From an uncultured Polynucleobacter sp. (lineage in GTDB: Bacteria > Pseudomonadota > Gammaproteobacteria > Burkholderiales > Burkholderiaceae), in assembly GCA_937996825.1 (NCBI GenBank), contig CALKUJ010000276.1, forward strand, positions 1 through 26,859: 26,859 bases of DNA, given 5' to 3'. The notes below the pieces were generated by a model. That model searched no databases and had not been told where the DNA came from. It saw nothing but the letters and a program-made list of their open reading frames with translations. The position numbers and the translations under genes were made by a program. Positions within the stretch are counted from its first letter, which is position 1. Every line of letters starts with the position of its first letter. Of this stretch, positions 15,327 to 23,036 are shown piece after piece.

Positions 15327-17794
15327 CGAGCTAAGTATGCTTTGAAGCCACGCCCAGTCCTAGAGGATTTGAAGTTGGTCAATAAATCAGTTTTGCCCTC
15401 ATTCAAAAGCTTGGAAACTTGCTCTTGAGAAATCTCTTGTTGCAAGACAACTTTGCCGGTAGAAAAGTCACAGGATTTATTTGCGCCAACACTTCGTTCG
15501 CAGAGATACTTCATGCCATGTTCATACACAGCACCTGAACATTTGGGGCAAGCCCCTAAAGAGGCTTGACCAGTGAAGTCAACTTCTTCATTGCTGTCCT
15601 CATCGCTGTTGCCGAAATCAAACTCTAGCTTGTAGCCTGCATTTGGATAGTCTTTGTCGTCTTCTGGAATAGAAACTAATTTAATGATAGCGGCAAAGGG
15701 GCGCCCCATTTTGCTTCTGAAGCCTTGGAGCGGACCAATCTCTTTATTCTTAATGAACTCTTCAGCTTCGTGATATTCAAAAGCACGACCGCCAGGAATT
15801 TTGCTAATAGAAAAGCCGCACTTTTCACAAGCAAAGCGACGATAGTTTTCTTTTACCAAGCCACCGCAATGAGGGCAAGGTGTTTTTAGATCAGCATAGT
15901 CGCCTGGAATCGTATCGCTGTCATATTCTTTGGCACGTTTAACAATTCGCTGAGTGATTTGCGCAATTTCTTGCATGAAAGTATTGCGATCAATCTGACC
16001 TTTTTCCATCAAAGCAAGTTTGTGTTCCCAGTTGCCCGTTAATTCTGGACGTGTTAATTCTTCAACCCCTAAACCGCGCAACAAAGTCATCAACTGAAAA
16101 GCTTTAGCGGTCGGAATAATTTCTCGTGCTTCACGCACCATGTACTTTTCGAAAAGCAAACCTTCAATGATCGCGGCTCTGGTTGCAGGTGTGCCTAGAC
16201 CTTTCTCAGACATCGCTTCTCTATAGTCTTCGTCATCAATGAGTTTGCCGGCACCTTCCATGGCAGACAAGAGCGTCGCCTCGGTGTAGCGCGCAGGAGG
16301 TTTGGTCTTCAATGGAATAGGTTTGACAGACTCTGTCTGAACCTTTTCATTCTCACCAACCACCACTAGTTCTTTGTCATCCTGTGATGATTTTCCATAA
16401 ACCGCTAACCAACCCGGGTTGATCAAAATCTTGCCATCTGTTTTGAATAGGTGGCCATTGACTTCTGTGATTCGAGTGGTGACTTTGAATTCGGCTGATG
16501 GGAAAAATATCGCCATGAAGCGACGAACCACCAAGTCATAAAGTTTTTGTTCTGGTTCGGAAAGATTTTTTGGGGCTTGAAGTGTTGGGATGATCGCAAA
16601 GTGATCAGAAATTTTGCTGTTATCAAAAATCTTTTTATTAGGCTTTACCCAAGAGTTATTCAAAATTTGCGCTGCATGAGGGTAGTAGTTATCAGAACTT
16701 TCCGCCAACATTTCTAAGGTGCTAGTGACGGTTGGTAAATAGTCTTCTGGAAGTGCGCGCGAATCAGTTCTTGGGTATGTAAGAACTTTGTGTCTTTCAT
16801 ACAGGGCCTGAGCTAAGCCCAAAGTATTTTTAGCGGAGAAACCAAATCTAGCATTTGCCTCACGCTGCAAGCTGGTTAAATCAAAAAGTTGAGGTGCAGC
16901 TTGAGAGCTTGGCTTTGACTCTTCAGTGACCTTGCCAGTTTTATCGTGGCATGCAGCAACGATGCTTGCAGCAGCGGCCTCACTCCATAGGCGGCTGTCC
17001 TTTTTCTCAGGATCGGCATTGGCATCTTTAGAATCTTTTTTAAATTTAGGGTCAAACCATTTGCCCTGATAAATACCGGCGGCACAAATGAATTCGGCGG
17101 TGACTTCCCAATAATCACGAGAGACAAATTTTCTGATCAGCTCTTCTCTTTCAACCACGATGGAAAGAGTTGGTGTTTGCACGCGCCCTACAGTGGTTAA
17201 GAAGAAGCCACCACTTTTACTATTAAAGGCAGTCATGGCACGCGTGCCATTAATACCAATTAACCAATCAGACTCTGAGCGACAGCGAGCTGCATTGGCA
17301 AGATTGAGAAGTTCTTCATCACTGCGTAACTTACTAAAACCATCTTTGATCGCTTGAGGCGTCATTGATTGAAGCCATAAGCGCTCAACTTTTTGAGTGG
17401 CTTTGGTGTGTTGTGCAATCAAGCGGAAAATTAGTTCGCCCTCACGCCCCGCGTCACATGCATTGATCAGGCGATTGATATCTTTGCGCTTGATGAGTTT
17501 TTGTAAAACTTTTAAACGAGCTTCAGTTTTAGCGATTGGGCGAAGGTCAAAGTGAGGGGGAATGACTGGCAAGTTTGTAAAGGACCATTTGCCTCTTTTA
17601 ACTTCATACGCATCAGGAGCTGCTATTTCAAGAAGGTGTCCAACGGCAGAAGAAACGACAAATTGATCACTTTCAAAGTAATCCTCATGTTTTGTGAAAC
17701 CGCCTAGAGCGCGAGCAATGTCTGCCGCAACCGATGGTTTTTCGGCAATGATTAAGGCCTTAAAAGGTCCAGTTTGAGCAGTTGTTTTTGCCAC
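15182..17794 (-). CDS. topB: DNA topoisomerase III
   Basis: Type IA topoisomerase that decatenates DNA. TOPRIM motifs IAEKPSVA (near 16) and DAGREGE (near 114), and the active-site tyrosine Y340 in VLTYPRTDSR, are all present. Two C-terminal four-cysteine zinc motifs follow (CPHCGG...CEKC and CPKCSG...C...C). The final residues of this 870-residue protein form a Lys/Ala-rich tail that lies opposite mnmC. The start is GTG at 17794 with GGGGAAG upstream. It is downstream of dprA in the same direction, 130 bases away. Confidence 0.95.
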   Translation of the reverse strand: MAKTTAQTGPFKALIIAEKPSVAADIARALGGFTKHEDYFESDQFVVSSAVGHLLEIAAPDAYEVKRGKWSFTNLPVIPPHFDLRPIAKTEARLKVLQKLIKRKDINRLINACDAGREGELIFRLIAQHTKATQKVERLWLQSMTPQAIKDGFSKLRSDEELLNLANAARCRSESDWLIGINGTRAMTAFNSKSGGFFLTTVGRVQTPTLSIVVEREELIRKFVSRDYWEVTAEFICAAGIYQGKWFDPKFKKDSKDANADPEKKDSRLWSEAAAASIVAACHDKTGKVTEESKPSSQAAPQLFDLTSLQREANARFGFSAKNTLGLAQALYERHKVLTYPRTDSRALPEDYLPTVTSTLEMLAESSDNYYPHAAQILNNSWVKPNKKIFDNSKISDHFAIIPTLQAPKNLSEPEQKLYDLVVRRFMAIFFPSAEFKVTTRITEVNGHLFKTDGKILINPGWLAVYGKSSQDDKELVVVGENEKVQTESVKPIPLKTKPPARYTEATLLSAMEGAGKLIDDEDYREAMSEKGLGTPATRAAIIEGLLFEKYMVREAREIIPTAKAFQLMTLLRGLGVEELTRPELTGNWEHKLALMEKGQIDRNTFMQEIAQITQRIVKRAKEYDSDTIPGDYADLKTPCPHCGGLVKENYRRFACEKCGFSISKIPGGRAFEYHEAEEFIKNKEIGPLQGFRSKMGRPFAAIIKLVSIPEDDKDYPNAGYKLEFDFGNSDEDSNEEVDFTGQASLGACPKCSGAVYEHGMKYLCERSVGANKSCDFSTGKVVLQQEISQEQVSKLLNEGKTDLLTNFKSSRTGRGFKAYLARQADGKIGFEFEAPAKKRAGSKAETKSSDKPKPAKRAPAKKRASKKAE

Positions 17795-17815
17795 GTGACA
17801 GCTTCCCCAATGGGT

Positions 17816-17911
17816 CTAATTAAATGAATTTCCTTTTTTCATTATTAACCGATAAATGGCAAAGAAGGAAATAATTAAGAAAACCCATTTCCGTGACCGG
17901 CTATTAGTCAT
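17816..17911 (-). CDS. Possible 31-residue membrane peptide between dprA and topB
   Basis: This small frame fills most of the dprA-topB gap: ATG at 17911, stop at 17816. It encodes a basic N-terminus followed by the hydrophobic segment WVFLIISFFAIYRLIM and a charged end. No Shine-Dalgarno is visible and it may be chance in AT-rich DNA. It lies where related genomes usually carry smg (DUF494) but shows no resemblance I can recognise. Confidence 0.15.
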   Translation of the reverse strand: MTNSRSRKWVFLIISFFAIYRLIMKKGNSFN

Positions 17912-17924
17912 TGATTTATATGAC

Positions 17925-18590
17925 TTATTTTTGAAAAAACCTCAGTTCTTCAAAGATGTCTGCAGGACTACCCACCAATTTAGCCCCTTCTTTGATGAGC
18001 TGGTGGCACCCCATGGCTTGAGCTTGATGAATTGAATGAGGGATTGCAAACACCTCGCGCCCTAGGTCATTGGCGTATTTTGCAGTTGTTAATGAGCCTG
18101 ATTGAACTGCTGCCTCAACAACCAATATCCCTAGTGAAAGGGCGGCAATTAGGCGATTCCTTTGCCTAAAGAAGTGCGGTTTGATGATGGTACCGGGGGG
18201 ATACTCTGAAATTAACAGACCCTGACGAGCAATGATTTGAAATAGGGGCTGGTTCTTGCTGGGATAGCAACGATCTAGACCGGTTCCGCAAACGGCAATG
18301 GTTGATACCAATGGCTTGCCTTGCAGAGCGCCCGTATGAGCGGCCGAGTCTATCCCTTTGGCCAAGCCCGAGACGACCACGAAGCCTTGATGAACTACCG
18401 CTTTTGCAAAATAGGTGGCTGTTGTCATACCCTCTTTGGACGCTTGACGAGAGCCAACGATGCCAAGGCCAGGGATTTTCAATGCCTCAAGATTTCCCAA
18501 GCAGTAAATTTCTTTGGGGGCATCAGGCAAATCTAGCAATCTCCTTGGATAATAGGGGTGTGACTGTTTAACAGTGATAATTGAGTTCAT
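17925..18590 (-). CDS. dprA: DprA/Smf family DNA-processing protein, Rossmann core only
   Basis: DprA binds incoming single-stranded DNA in natural transformation and loads RecA. This 221-residue protein has the Rossmann-fold core: IPGLGIVGSRQAS, VVSGLAKGIDSAAHTGAL, VCGTGLDRCYP, FRQRNRLIAALS, VVEAAVQSGSLTTA and GREVFAIP. It lacks both the N-terminal SAM-like domain and the C-terminal winged-helix domain of full-length proteins (usually 350-400 residues). The start is ATG at 18590; a TTG six bases upstream is less likely. The ATG lies inside a perfect inverted repeat. It is divergent from def. Confidence 0.9.
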   Translation of the reverse strand: MNSIITVKQSHPYYPRRLLDLPDAPKEIYCLGNLEALKIPGLGIVGSRQASKEGMTTATYFAKAVVHQGFVVVSGLAKGIDSAAHTGALQGKPLVSTIAVCGTGLDRCYPSKNQPLFQIIARQGLLISEYPPGTIIKPHFFRQRNRLIAALSLGILVVEAAVQSGSLTTAKYANDLGREVFAIPHSIHQAQAMGCHQLIKEGAKLVGSPADIFEELRFFQK

Positions 18591-18608
18591 AGACAAGAAG
18601 TCTATGAA
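18586..18608. promoter_or_regulatory. Perfect 9-bp inverted repeat covering the dprA start codon
   Basis: TTCATAGAC (18586-18594), a 5-base spacer AAGAA, then its exact complement GTCTATGAA (18600-18608). It lies in the dprA-def divergent region. In dprA mRNA it would form a hairpin with the AUG in the 3' arm. As DNA it could be an operator for either gene. It has no T-tail, so it is not a terminator. Confidence 0.55.
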
Positions 18609-18665
18609 TTAAGATTGTTTGAACTATCAGATAACCATGAACTTATTTGTAAGAATTTTCTGAAA

Positions 18666-19175
18666 ATGGCTGCTTTACCAATTCTTTGTTACCCAGACCC
18701 TCGTTTACACACGGTTGCAAAACCGGTTGTGGCGGTGAATGATGCTGTTCGTCAGTTGGTTGCTGATATGGCTCAAACCATGTATGAAGCACCTGGTATT
18801 GGATTGGCAGCTACACAGGTGAATGTTCATCAGCAGGTGATTGTGATTGACTTGTCTGATGAGAGAGATCAGCTGCAGGTGTTCATCAATCCAGAAATTA
18901 TTTGGAGCAGCGAAGAAAAGAAAGTTTGGCAGGAGGGATGTTTGTCGGTGCCAGATTTTTTTGATGAAGTTCTGCGCCCATCAGAAGTAAAAGTTCGAGC
19001 GCTCAATTTAGACGGCAAGCCATTTGAAATACATGCTGATGGATTGTTGGCAGTTTGTATCCAACATGAAATGGACCACCTCAAGGGCAAGGTGTTTGTT
19101 GAGTACTTGTCATCATTAAAGCGCATGAGAATTGCCGGCAAACTGAAAAAGAAATCAAAAGCAGGCGCGCTCTGA
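18666..19175 (+). CDS. def: Peptide deformylase
   Basis: Metalloenzyme that removes the formyl group from nascent proteins. All three family motifs are visible: GIGLAATQV (motif I), EGCLSVP with the metal-binding cysteine (motif II), and QHEMDHLKG, i.e. HExxH (motif III). Starting at ATG 18666 gives 169 residues beginning MAALPILCYPDPRLH, the family's usual N-terminus and length (E. coli 169). The longer frame from TTG 18615 is unlikely. Its stop overlaps the fmt start by one base, so def and fmt are coupled as in most proteobacteria. Confidence 0.97.
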   Translation: MAALPILCYPDPRLHTVAKPVVAVNDAVRQLVADMAQTMYEAPGIGLAATQVNVHQQVIVIDLSDERDQLQVFINPEIIWSSEEKKVWQEGCLSVPDFFDEVLRPSEVKVRALNLDGKPFEIHADGLLAVCIQHEMDHLKGKVFVEYLSSLKRMRIAGKLKKKSKAGAL

Positions 19176-20146
19176 TGTTGAAGGTTGTGTTTGCAGGAAC
19201 CCCTGAATTTGCCAAAGTTGCACTAGAAGCGATTGTTCATGCAGGGCATGAAGTGGTGATGGTCATGACTCAGCCTGACAGACCCGCTGGTCGAGGAATG
19301 CAATTGCAGGCCAGTCCAGTCAAGCAGTTTGCTTTAGAAAAACATATTCCTGTGATGCAACCAACTTCACTCAAAGTAAACGGAGCCTATGGTGATGAAG
19401 CTCGAGAGGCTTTGACAAGTTTGCAAAGTTTAGATTTTGATGTGATGGTGGTTGCTGCTTATGGTTTGATTCTGCCCCAAGAGATTTTTGACATTGCAGA
19501 GCGAGATGGCCGAGCAGGTTGTTTGAATATTCACGCCTCCTTGTTGCCGCGCTGGCGTGGAGCTGCACCTATTCATAGAGCGATTGAGGCTGGTGATCTT
19601 GAGACCGGTATTGCGATCATGCAAATGGATTTGGGTTTGGATACCGGCGCAGTGATTGCCATGAACAAAATGCCAATTGCTGCTAATGAGACAACTGCAA
19701 CACTTCATGACGCATTGGCACAGATGGGCGCCAAGATGATTGTGGAAAGCTTGAATCAATTTGCGCAAGAACGACGGTTGCAGTCTGTGCCTCAAGCAGA
19801 TGTAGGCATCACCTACGCGCACAAGATCATGAAGGATGAGGCAAAGATTGATTGGCAAAAAGATGCCAAAGTAATAGATTTAAAAATCAGGGCATTCAAT
19901 CCTTTTCCGGGTGCAACTTTGCTTGATGGTGATTCCGTCATCAAAGTTTGGCGCAGTTCATTGATTGATGACCGCTTGCAAAGCAAGCCAGGAACAATCA
20001 TTGATATCTCTGAAGGCGGTGTGCAGGTAGCTGGCGGAAAAGGTAGTCTTTTATTGACTGAGTTACAAAAGGCTGGCGGTAAAAAGACGTCAGCGTCACA
20101 GCTGGCCCAGTCTCTTGGCTGGAAACCAGGCCAAGTGCTGAATTAA
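19175..20146 (+). CDS. fmt: Methionyl-tRNA formyltransferase
   Basis: Adds a formyl group from 10-formyl-THF to Met-tRNA(fMet). The N-terminal FAGTPEFA, the LNIHASLLPRWRGAAPIHRAI block with catalytic asparagine and histidine, the D in LGLDTGAV, and the C-terminal tRNA-binding domain (from about residue 210) are all seen. The 323-residue length is normal (E. coli 315). It begins at the def stop codon. The 95 bases after it hold the htpX leader. Confidence 0.97.
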   Translation: MLKVVFAGTPEFAKVALEAIVHAGHEVVMVMTQPDRPAGRGMQLQASPVKQFALEKHIPVMQPTSLKVNGAYGDEAREALTSLQSLDFDVMVVAAYGLILPQEIFDIAERDGRAGCLNIHASLLPRWRGAAPIHRAIEAGDLETGIAIMQMDLGLDTGAVIAMNKMPIAANETTATLHDALAQMGAKMIVESLNQFAQERRLQSVPQADVGITYAHKIMKDEAKIDWQKDAKVIDLKIRAFNPFPGATLLDGDSVIKVWRSSLIDDRLQSKPGTIIDISEGGVQVAGGKGSLLLTELQKAGGKKTSASQLAQSLGWKPGQVLN

Positions 20147-20241
20147 CAACCCCAAGCGATAATCAACAATTAAGAGGGTTATGCTAGTGAAGTGTATTAA
20201 TTTTAGAATTTCGAAATCTGTTTTCAAGAAGGATTTTAAAG

Positions 20242-21102
20242 ATGTTTAATTGGTTCAAGACAGCCGTGTTGATGGCCGGTATCACAGGTCTTTTCGTCAT
20301 AGTGGGCGGAATGATTGGCGGCGAGCAGGGAATGTTAATGGCCCTGCTTTTGGCCTTTGGTATGAACTTCTTCAGCTATTGGTTCTCAGACAAGATGGTC
20401 TTGAAAATGATGAACGCCAAAGAAGTTGATGAAGTGACTGCGCCTCATTTTTATCGAATGGTGCGTGAGTTAGCTCAAAGAGCTGAGTTACCGATGCCAA
20501 AGGTTTATTTGATCGAAGAAGATTCTCCAAACGCTTTTGCTACGGGTCGCAATCCTCAAAATTCTGCTGTTGCTGCAACAACCGGTATTTTGAGAGTTTT
20601 ATCTGAGAGAGAAATCCGTGGTGTCATGGCTCATGAATTAGCACACGTCAAACATCGTGATATTTTGATTTCAACTATTTCAGCCACCATGGCCGGCGCA
20701 CTGTCTGCACTTGCAAACTTTGCCATGTTCTTTGGTGGTAGAAATTCAGATGGTCGTCCAAGCAATCCGATGGCAAGCATCTTGGTAGCAATTTTGGCGC
20801 CTTTGGCGGCCAGCTTAATTCAAATGGCGATTTCTCGAGCTCGTGAATATGAGGCTGATCGTGGTGGCGCAGAAATTTGTAATGATCCAGAGGCCCTGGC
20901 CATGGCGTTGGATAAGATCCATCAGGTTGCGAGTGGCCAGCATTTCGATGCAGTTGAACGACATCCTGAAACAGCTCAAATGATGATCATGAGCCCTCTT
21001 GCTGGCGGTGGTTTAGCAGGCTTGTTTTCAACGCATCCACCCACAGAAGAGCGCGTTGCTCGTTTGATGCAAATGGCAAGAACTGGAACGTATCCTGGCT
21101 GA
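20242..21102 (+). CDS. htpX: Membrane zinc metalloprotease HtpX
   Basis: Inner-membrane M48 protease for quality control of membrane proteins. Two N-terminal membrane helices (about 5-25 and 28-48) are followed by the zinc motif HELAH at 131-135, the region SALANFAMFF with further hydrophobic segments, and AREYEADRGG, which supplies the third zinc ligand. The C-terminal FSTHPPTEERVARL is typical. A good Shine-Dalgarno (AGAAGGA, 20227-20233) lies 8 bases before the ATG. The leader contains a 10-bp palindrome ATTTCGAAAT at 20208-20217. The 3' end overlaps the inferred 5' end of rsmB. Confidence 0.96.
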   Translation: MFNWFKTAVLMAGITGLFVIVGGMIGGEQGMLMALLLAFGMNFFSYWFSDKMVLKMMNAKEVDEVTAPHFYRMVRELAQRAELPMPKVYLIEEDSPNAFATGRNPQNSAVAATTGILRVLSEREIRGVMAHELAHVKHRDILISTISATMAGALSALANFAMFFGGRNSDGRPSNPMASILVAILAPLAASLIQMAISRAREYEADRGGAEICNDPEALAMALDKIHQVASGQHFDAVERHPETAQMMIMSPLAGGGLAGLFSTHPPTEERVARLMQMARTGTYPG

Positions 21103-22393
21103 TATCAAACAACAAGGCATAAGTCTTTCAAAAGCACTTTTTGCATCTGCCAAGGTATTACAAGAGGTTCAAAATGGGACCTCACTGACTTTAGCGCTTC
21201 AGGGCACGTCGCCAGATGTAAGGCCGGCAGTTCAGAGCATCGCTTTTCAGGCGCTTAGAAGAGGGTTTTGGGCACAAGAGGTTTTGAACCAATATGTTCA
21301 AAAAACTCCACCCGGTTTAACACTCTACTTACTGTGGGCTGCCATTGCTTTGTTGCCAGAAAAAAATACTGAGCCAATGTATGCCACGCATACATTGGTC
21401 AATGAGGCGGTAAATGCGACGAGCTTGGATAGTCATCTTGGTTTTGCTAGAGGCTTGATCAATGCAGTGTTGCGCAGGGCTCTCAGAAATGAAAAGCTTT
21501 ATCAGGAAATACCTGAAGAACAACATCCTTCTTATCCAGAGTGGTGGTCAAGAAAATTAAAGTACGCTTATCCAGAACAGCATCTGAACATTCTTGCTGC
21601 TTCAAAAGAAAAGCCACCATTAACTCTTCGTTTGAACGACCGCTTTATGAAAGATGAAGCAGGTGCTAAAAAATACTTAAATGATTTAAGCAAGGCTGGC
21701 ATTGAGTATCAATTGATTGATGCGGTAGCTGGGCAAAAGTTATCAAGTGCGCTTGAGCTAAAAAATCCGATACCTGTATCTCAAATCCCTGGGTTTTTTG
21801 ATGGCGCTTGTTCTGTCCAAGATGCTGGCGCACAAGTGGCAGCAGAATTACTGAGACTTACTCCAGGACAAAGAGTGCTTGATGCATGTGCAGCACCTGG
21901 TGGCAAGGCCGCACATTTTTTAGAAAAATACGATGTTCATCTAGATGCCTTAGAGATAGACCCCTTAAGAGCAAAGAGAATTGAAGAAAACTTTGACCGC
22001 TTGAAGCTCAAAGGTGGACACATCATCATTGGCGATGCTGCAAATCCAAAAGAATGGTTTGATGGTCAGTTGTACGACGCTATTGTGGCGGATGTTCCCT
22101 GCTCCGCTTCTGGCATCGTCAGACGCCATCCAGACATCACCTATTTACGCCAAGAGGCTGACATCAAGAATCTGCAGGTGGCTCAAAGGAAAATACTCAC
22201 AGCCCTTTGGGGCTTGTTAAAGCCTGGCGGTAAGTTACTATATGTCACTTGCTCAGTGTTTCCTGATGAGGGAGAGTTGCAGGCCAAGTGGTGGTTAAAT
22301 GCGATGCCAGACGCAGTTAGATTAAAAGCCCCTGGACAGCTTTTGCCATCCAAGCAACACGATGGATTTTTTTATGCGCTTTTTGAAAAATGA
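21095..22393 (+). CDS. rsmB: 16S rRNA (cytosine-967-C5) methyltransferase RsmB
   Basis: SAM-dependent methyltransferase for C967 of 16S rRNA. The catalytic half has motif I DACAAPGGKAAHFL, motif IV DVPCSASGIVRRHPDI and the catalytic cysteine in YVTCSVFPDEG. The N-terminal NusB-like domain is encoded from about 21095 (LSKALFASAKVLQEV, then RPAVQSIAFQALRRG). However, the frame between the upstream stop (21065) and TTG 21284 has no ATG, GTG or TTG. I place the start at CTG 21095, which gives 432 residues, close to E. coli (429), with GGAA upstream and an 8-base overlap with htpX. The exact start is inferred; a conventional start at 21284 would remove about 63 residues of the NusB-like domain. 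Confidence 0.88.
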   Translation: MADIKQQGISLSKALFASAKVLQEVQNGTSLTLALQGTSPDVRPAVQSIAFQALRRGFWAQEVLNQYVQKTPPGLTLYLLWAAIALLPEKNTEPMYATHTLVNEAVNATSLDSHLGFARGLINAVLRRALRNEKLYQEIPEEQHPSYPEWWSRKLKYAYPEQHLNILAASKEKPPLTLRLNDRFMKDEAGAKKYLNDLSKAGIEYQLIDAVAGQKLSSALELKNPIPVSQIPGFFDGACSVQDAGAQVAAELLRLTPGQRVLDACAAPGGKAAHFLEKYDVHLDALEIDPLRAKRIEENFDRLKLKGGHIIIGDAANPKEWFDGQLYDAIVADVPCSASGIVRRHPDITYLRQEADIKNLQVAQRKILTALWGLLKPGGKLLYVTCSVFPDEGELQAKWWLNAMPDAVRLKAPGQLLPSKQHDGFFYALFEK

Positions 22394-22415
22394 AAGCTTA
22401 AGATTAAAAATAAGC

Positions 22416-23036
22416 ATGCGCCAACTACTCAATTGGATTGCTAAGATTTTTTTGCTGACCACCATGGTCAGTTTTGCGCACGCGAGTGAGATCAGTCTTA
22501 GCAATGTGAGTTTGACCCCACTTGAAAAATCATGGGCTTTGAATGCAGATGTTCAATTAGAGCTCAGTCCCGCACTTGAGCAGCTGGTTAAAAAAGGGGT
22601 GCCACTTCATTTTGTGACTGAGTTTCAGTTAACCAAAAAAAGATGGTACTGGCTAGACGGCAAGGTCGTGGATGTCCAGCGTGTTTCTAAAATATCTTAT
22701 CAAGCCCTGACCAATCAATATCGGGTGACTCTTGGCACTTTCAGCTTGACCGCAGCATCTTTAAAGCAAGCATTAGCGGCCGTTAAAACAATTGAGGATT
22801 GGGTCGTCATTGATTCAGCGGCAATTGATTCAAAACAGACCTATCAAGCAGCTCTTCGATTGCGCTTGGACACCAATCAGTTGGCAAAGCCATTTCAGGT
22901 GAATGCAATCAATTCCAAGTCTTGGAATTTACAAAGTGATTGGTATCGCTTTGAGTTTGCGCCATCGGCACAGTCACCAAAAATACAAGCGCCAAAGTCA
23001 CCAGCTAATCCGCCATCAGCCGGAGCTCAGCCATGA
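22416..23036 (+). CDS. DUF4390 protein with signal peptide
   Basis: A secreted or periplasmic protein of unknown function, assigned to DUF4390 from its position between rsmB and an NtrY-like kinase and from its composition. Starting at ATG 22416 gives a clean signal peptide (MRQLLNWIAKIFLLTTMVSFAHA, cleaved before SEIS). An alternative ATG at 22362 would overlap rsmB by 32 bases. The mature part contains alternating beta-type segments, KKRWYWLDGKVVDVQR and SDWYRFEF, and a proline-rich C-terminus. The stop overlaps the kinase ATG in ATGA, so the two are coupled. This suggests a link to envelope sensing (inference). Confidence 0.8.
   Translation: MRQLLNWIAKIFLLTTMVSFAHASEISLSNVSLTPLEKSWALNADVQLELSPALEQLVKKGVPLHFVTEFQLTKKRWYWLDGKVVDVQRVSKISYQALTNQYRVTLGTFSLTAASLKQALAAVKTIEDWVVIDSAAIDSKQTYQAALRLRLDTNQLAKPFQVNAINSKSWNLQSDWYRFEFAPSAQSPKIQAPKSPANPPSAGAQP

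Noticed and set aside
17828..17872. Inverted repeat ATTTCCTT/AAGGAAAT in the dprA-topB gap
   Set aside because: An 8-bp match with a 29-base loop in AT-rich DNA is expected by chance and has no T-tail.
18615..18665. Extension of def to TTG 18615
   Set aside because: ATG 18666 gives the family N-terminus and the standard 169-residue length; the extra residues resemble no deformylase.
20148..20180. Possible terminator after fmt (AACCC pairing with GGGTT)
   Set aside because: The stem is only 5 bp with a long loop and no T-run.
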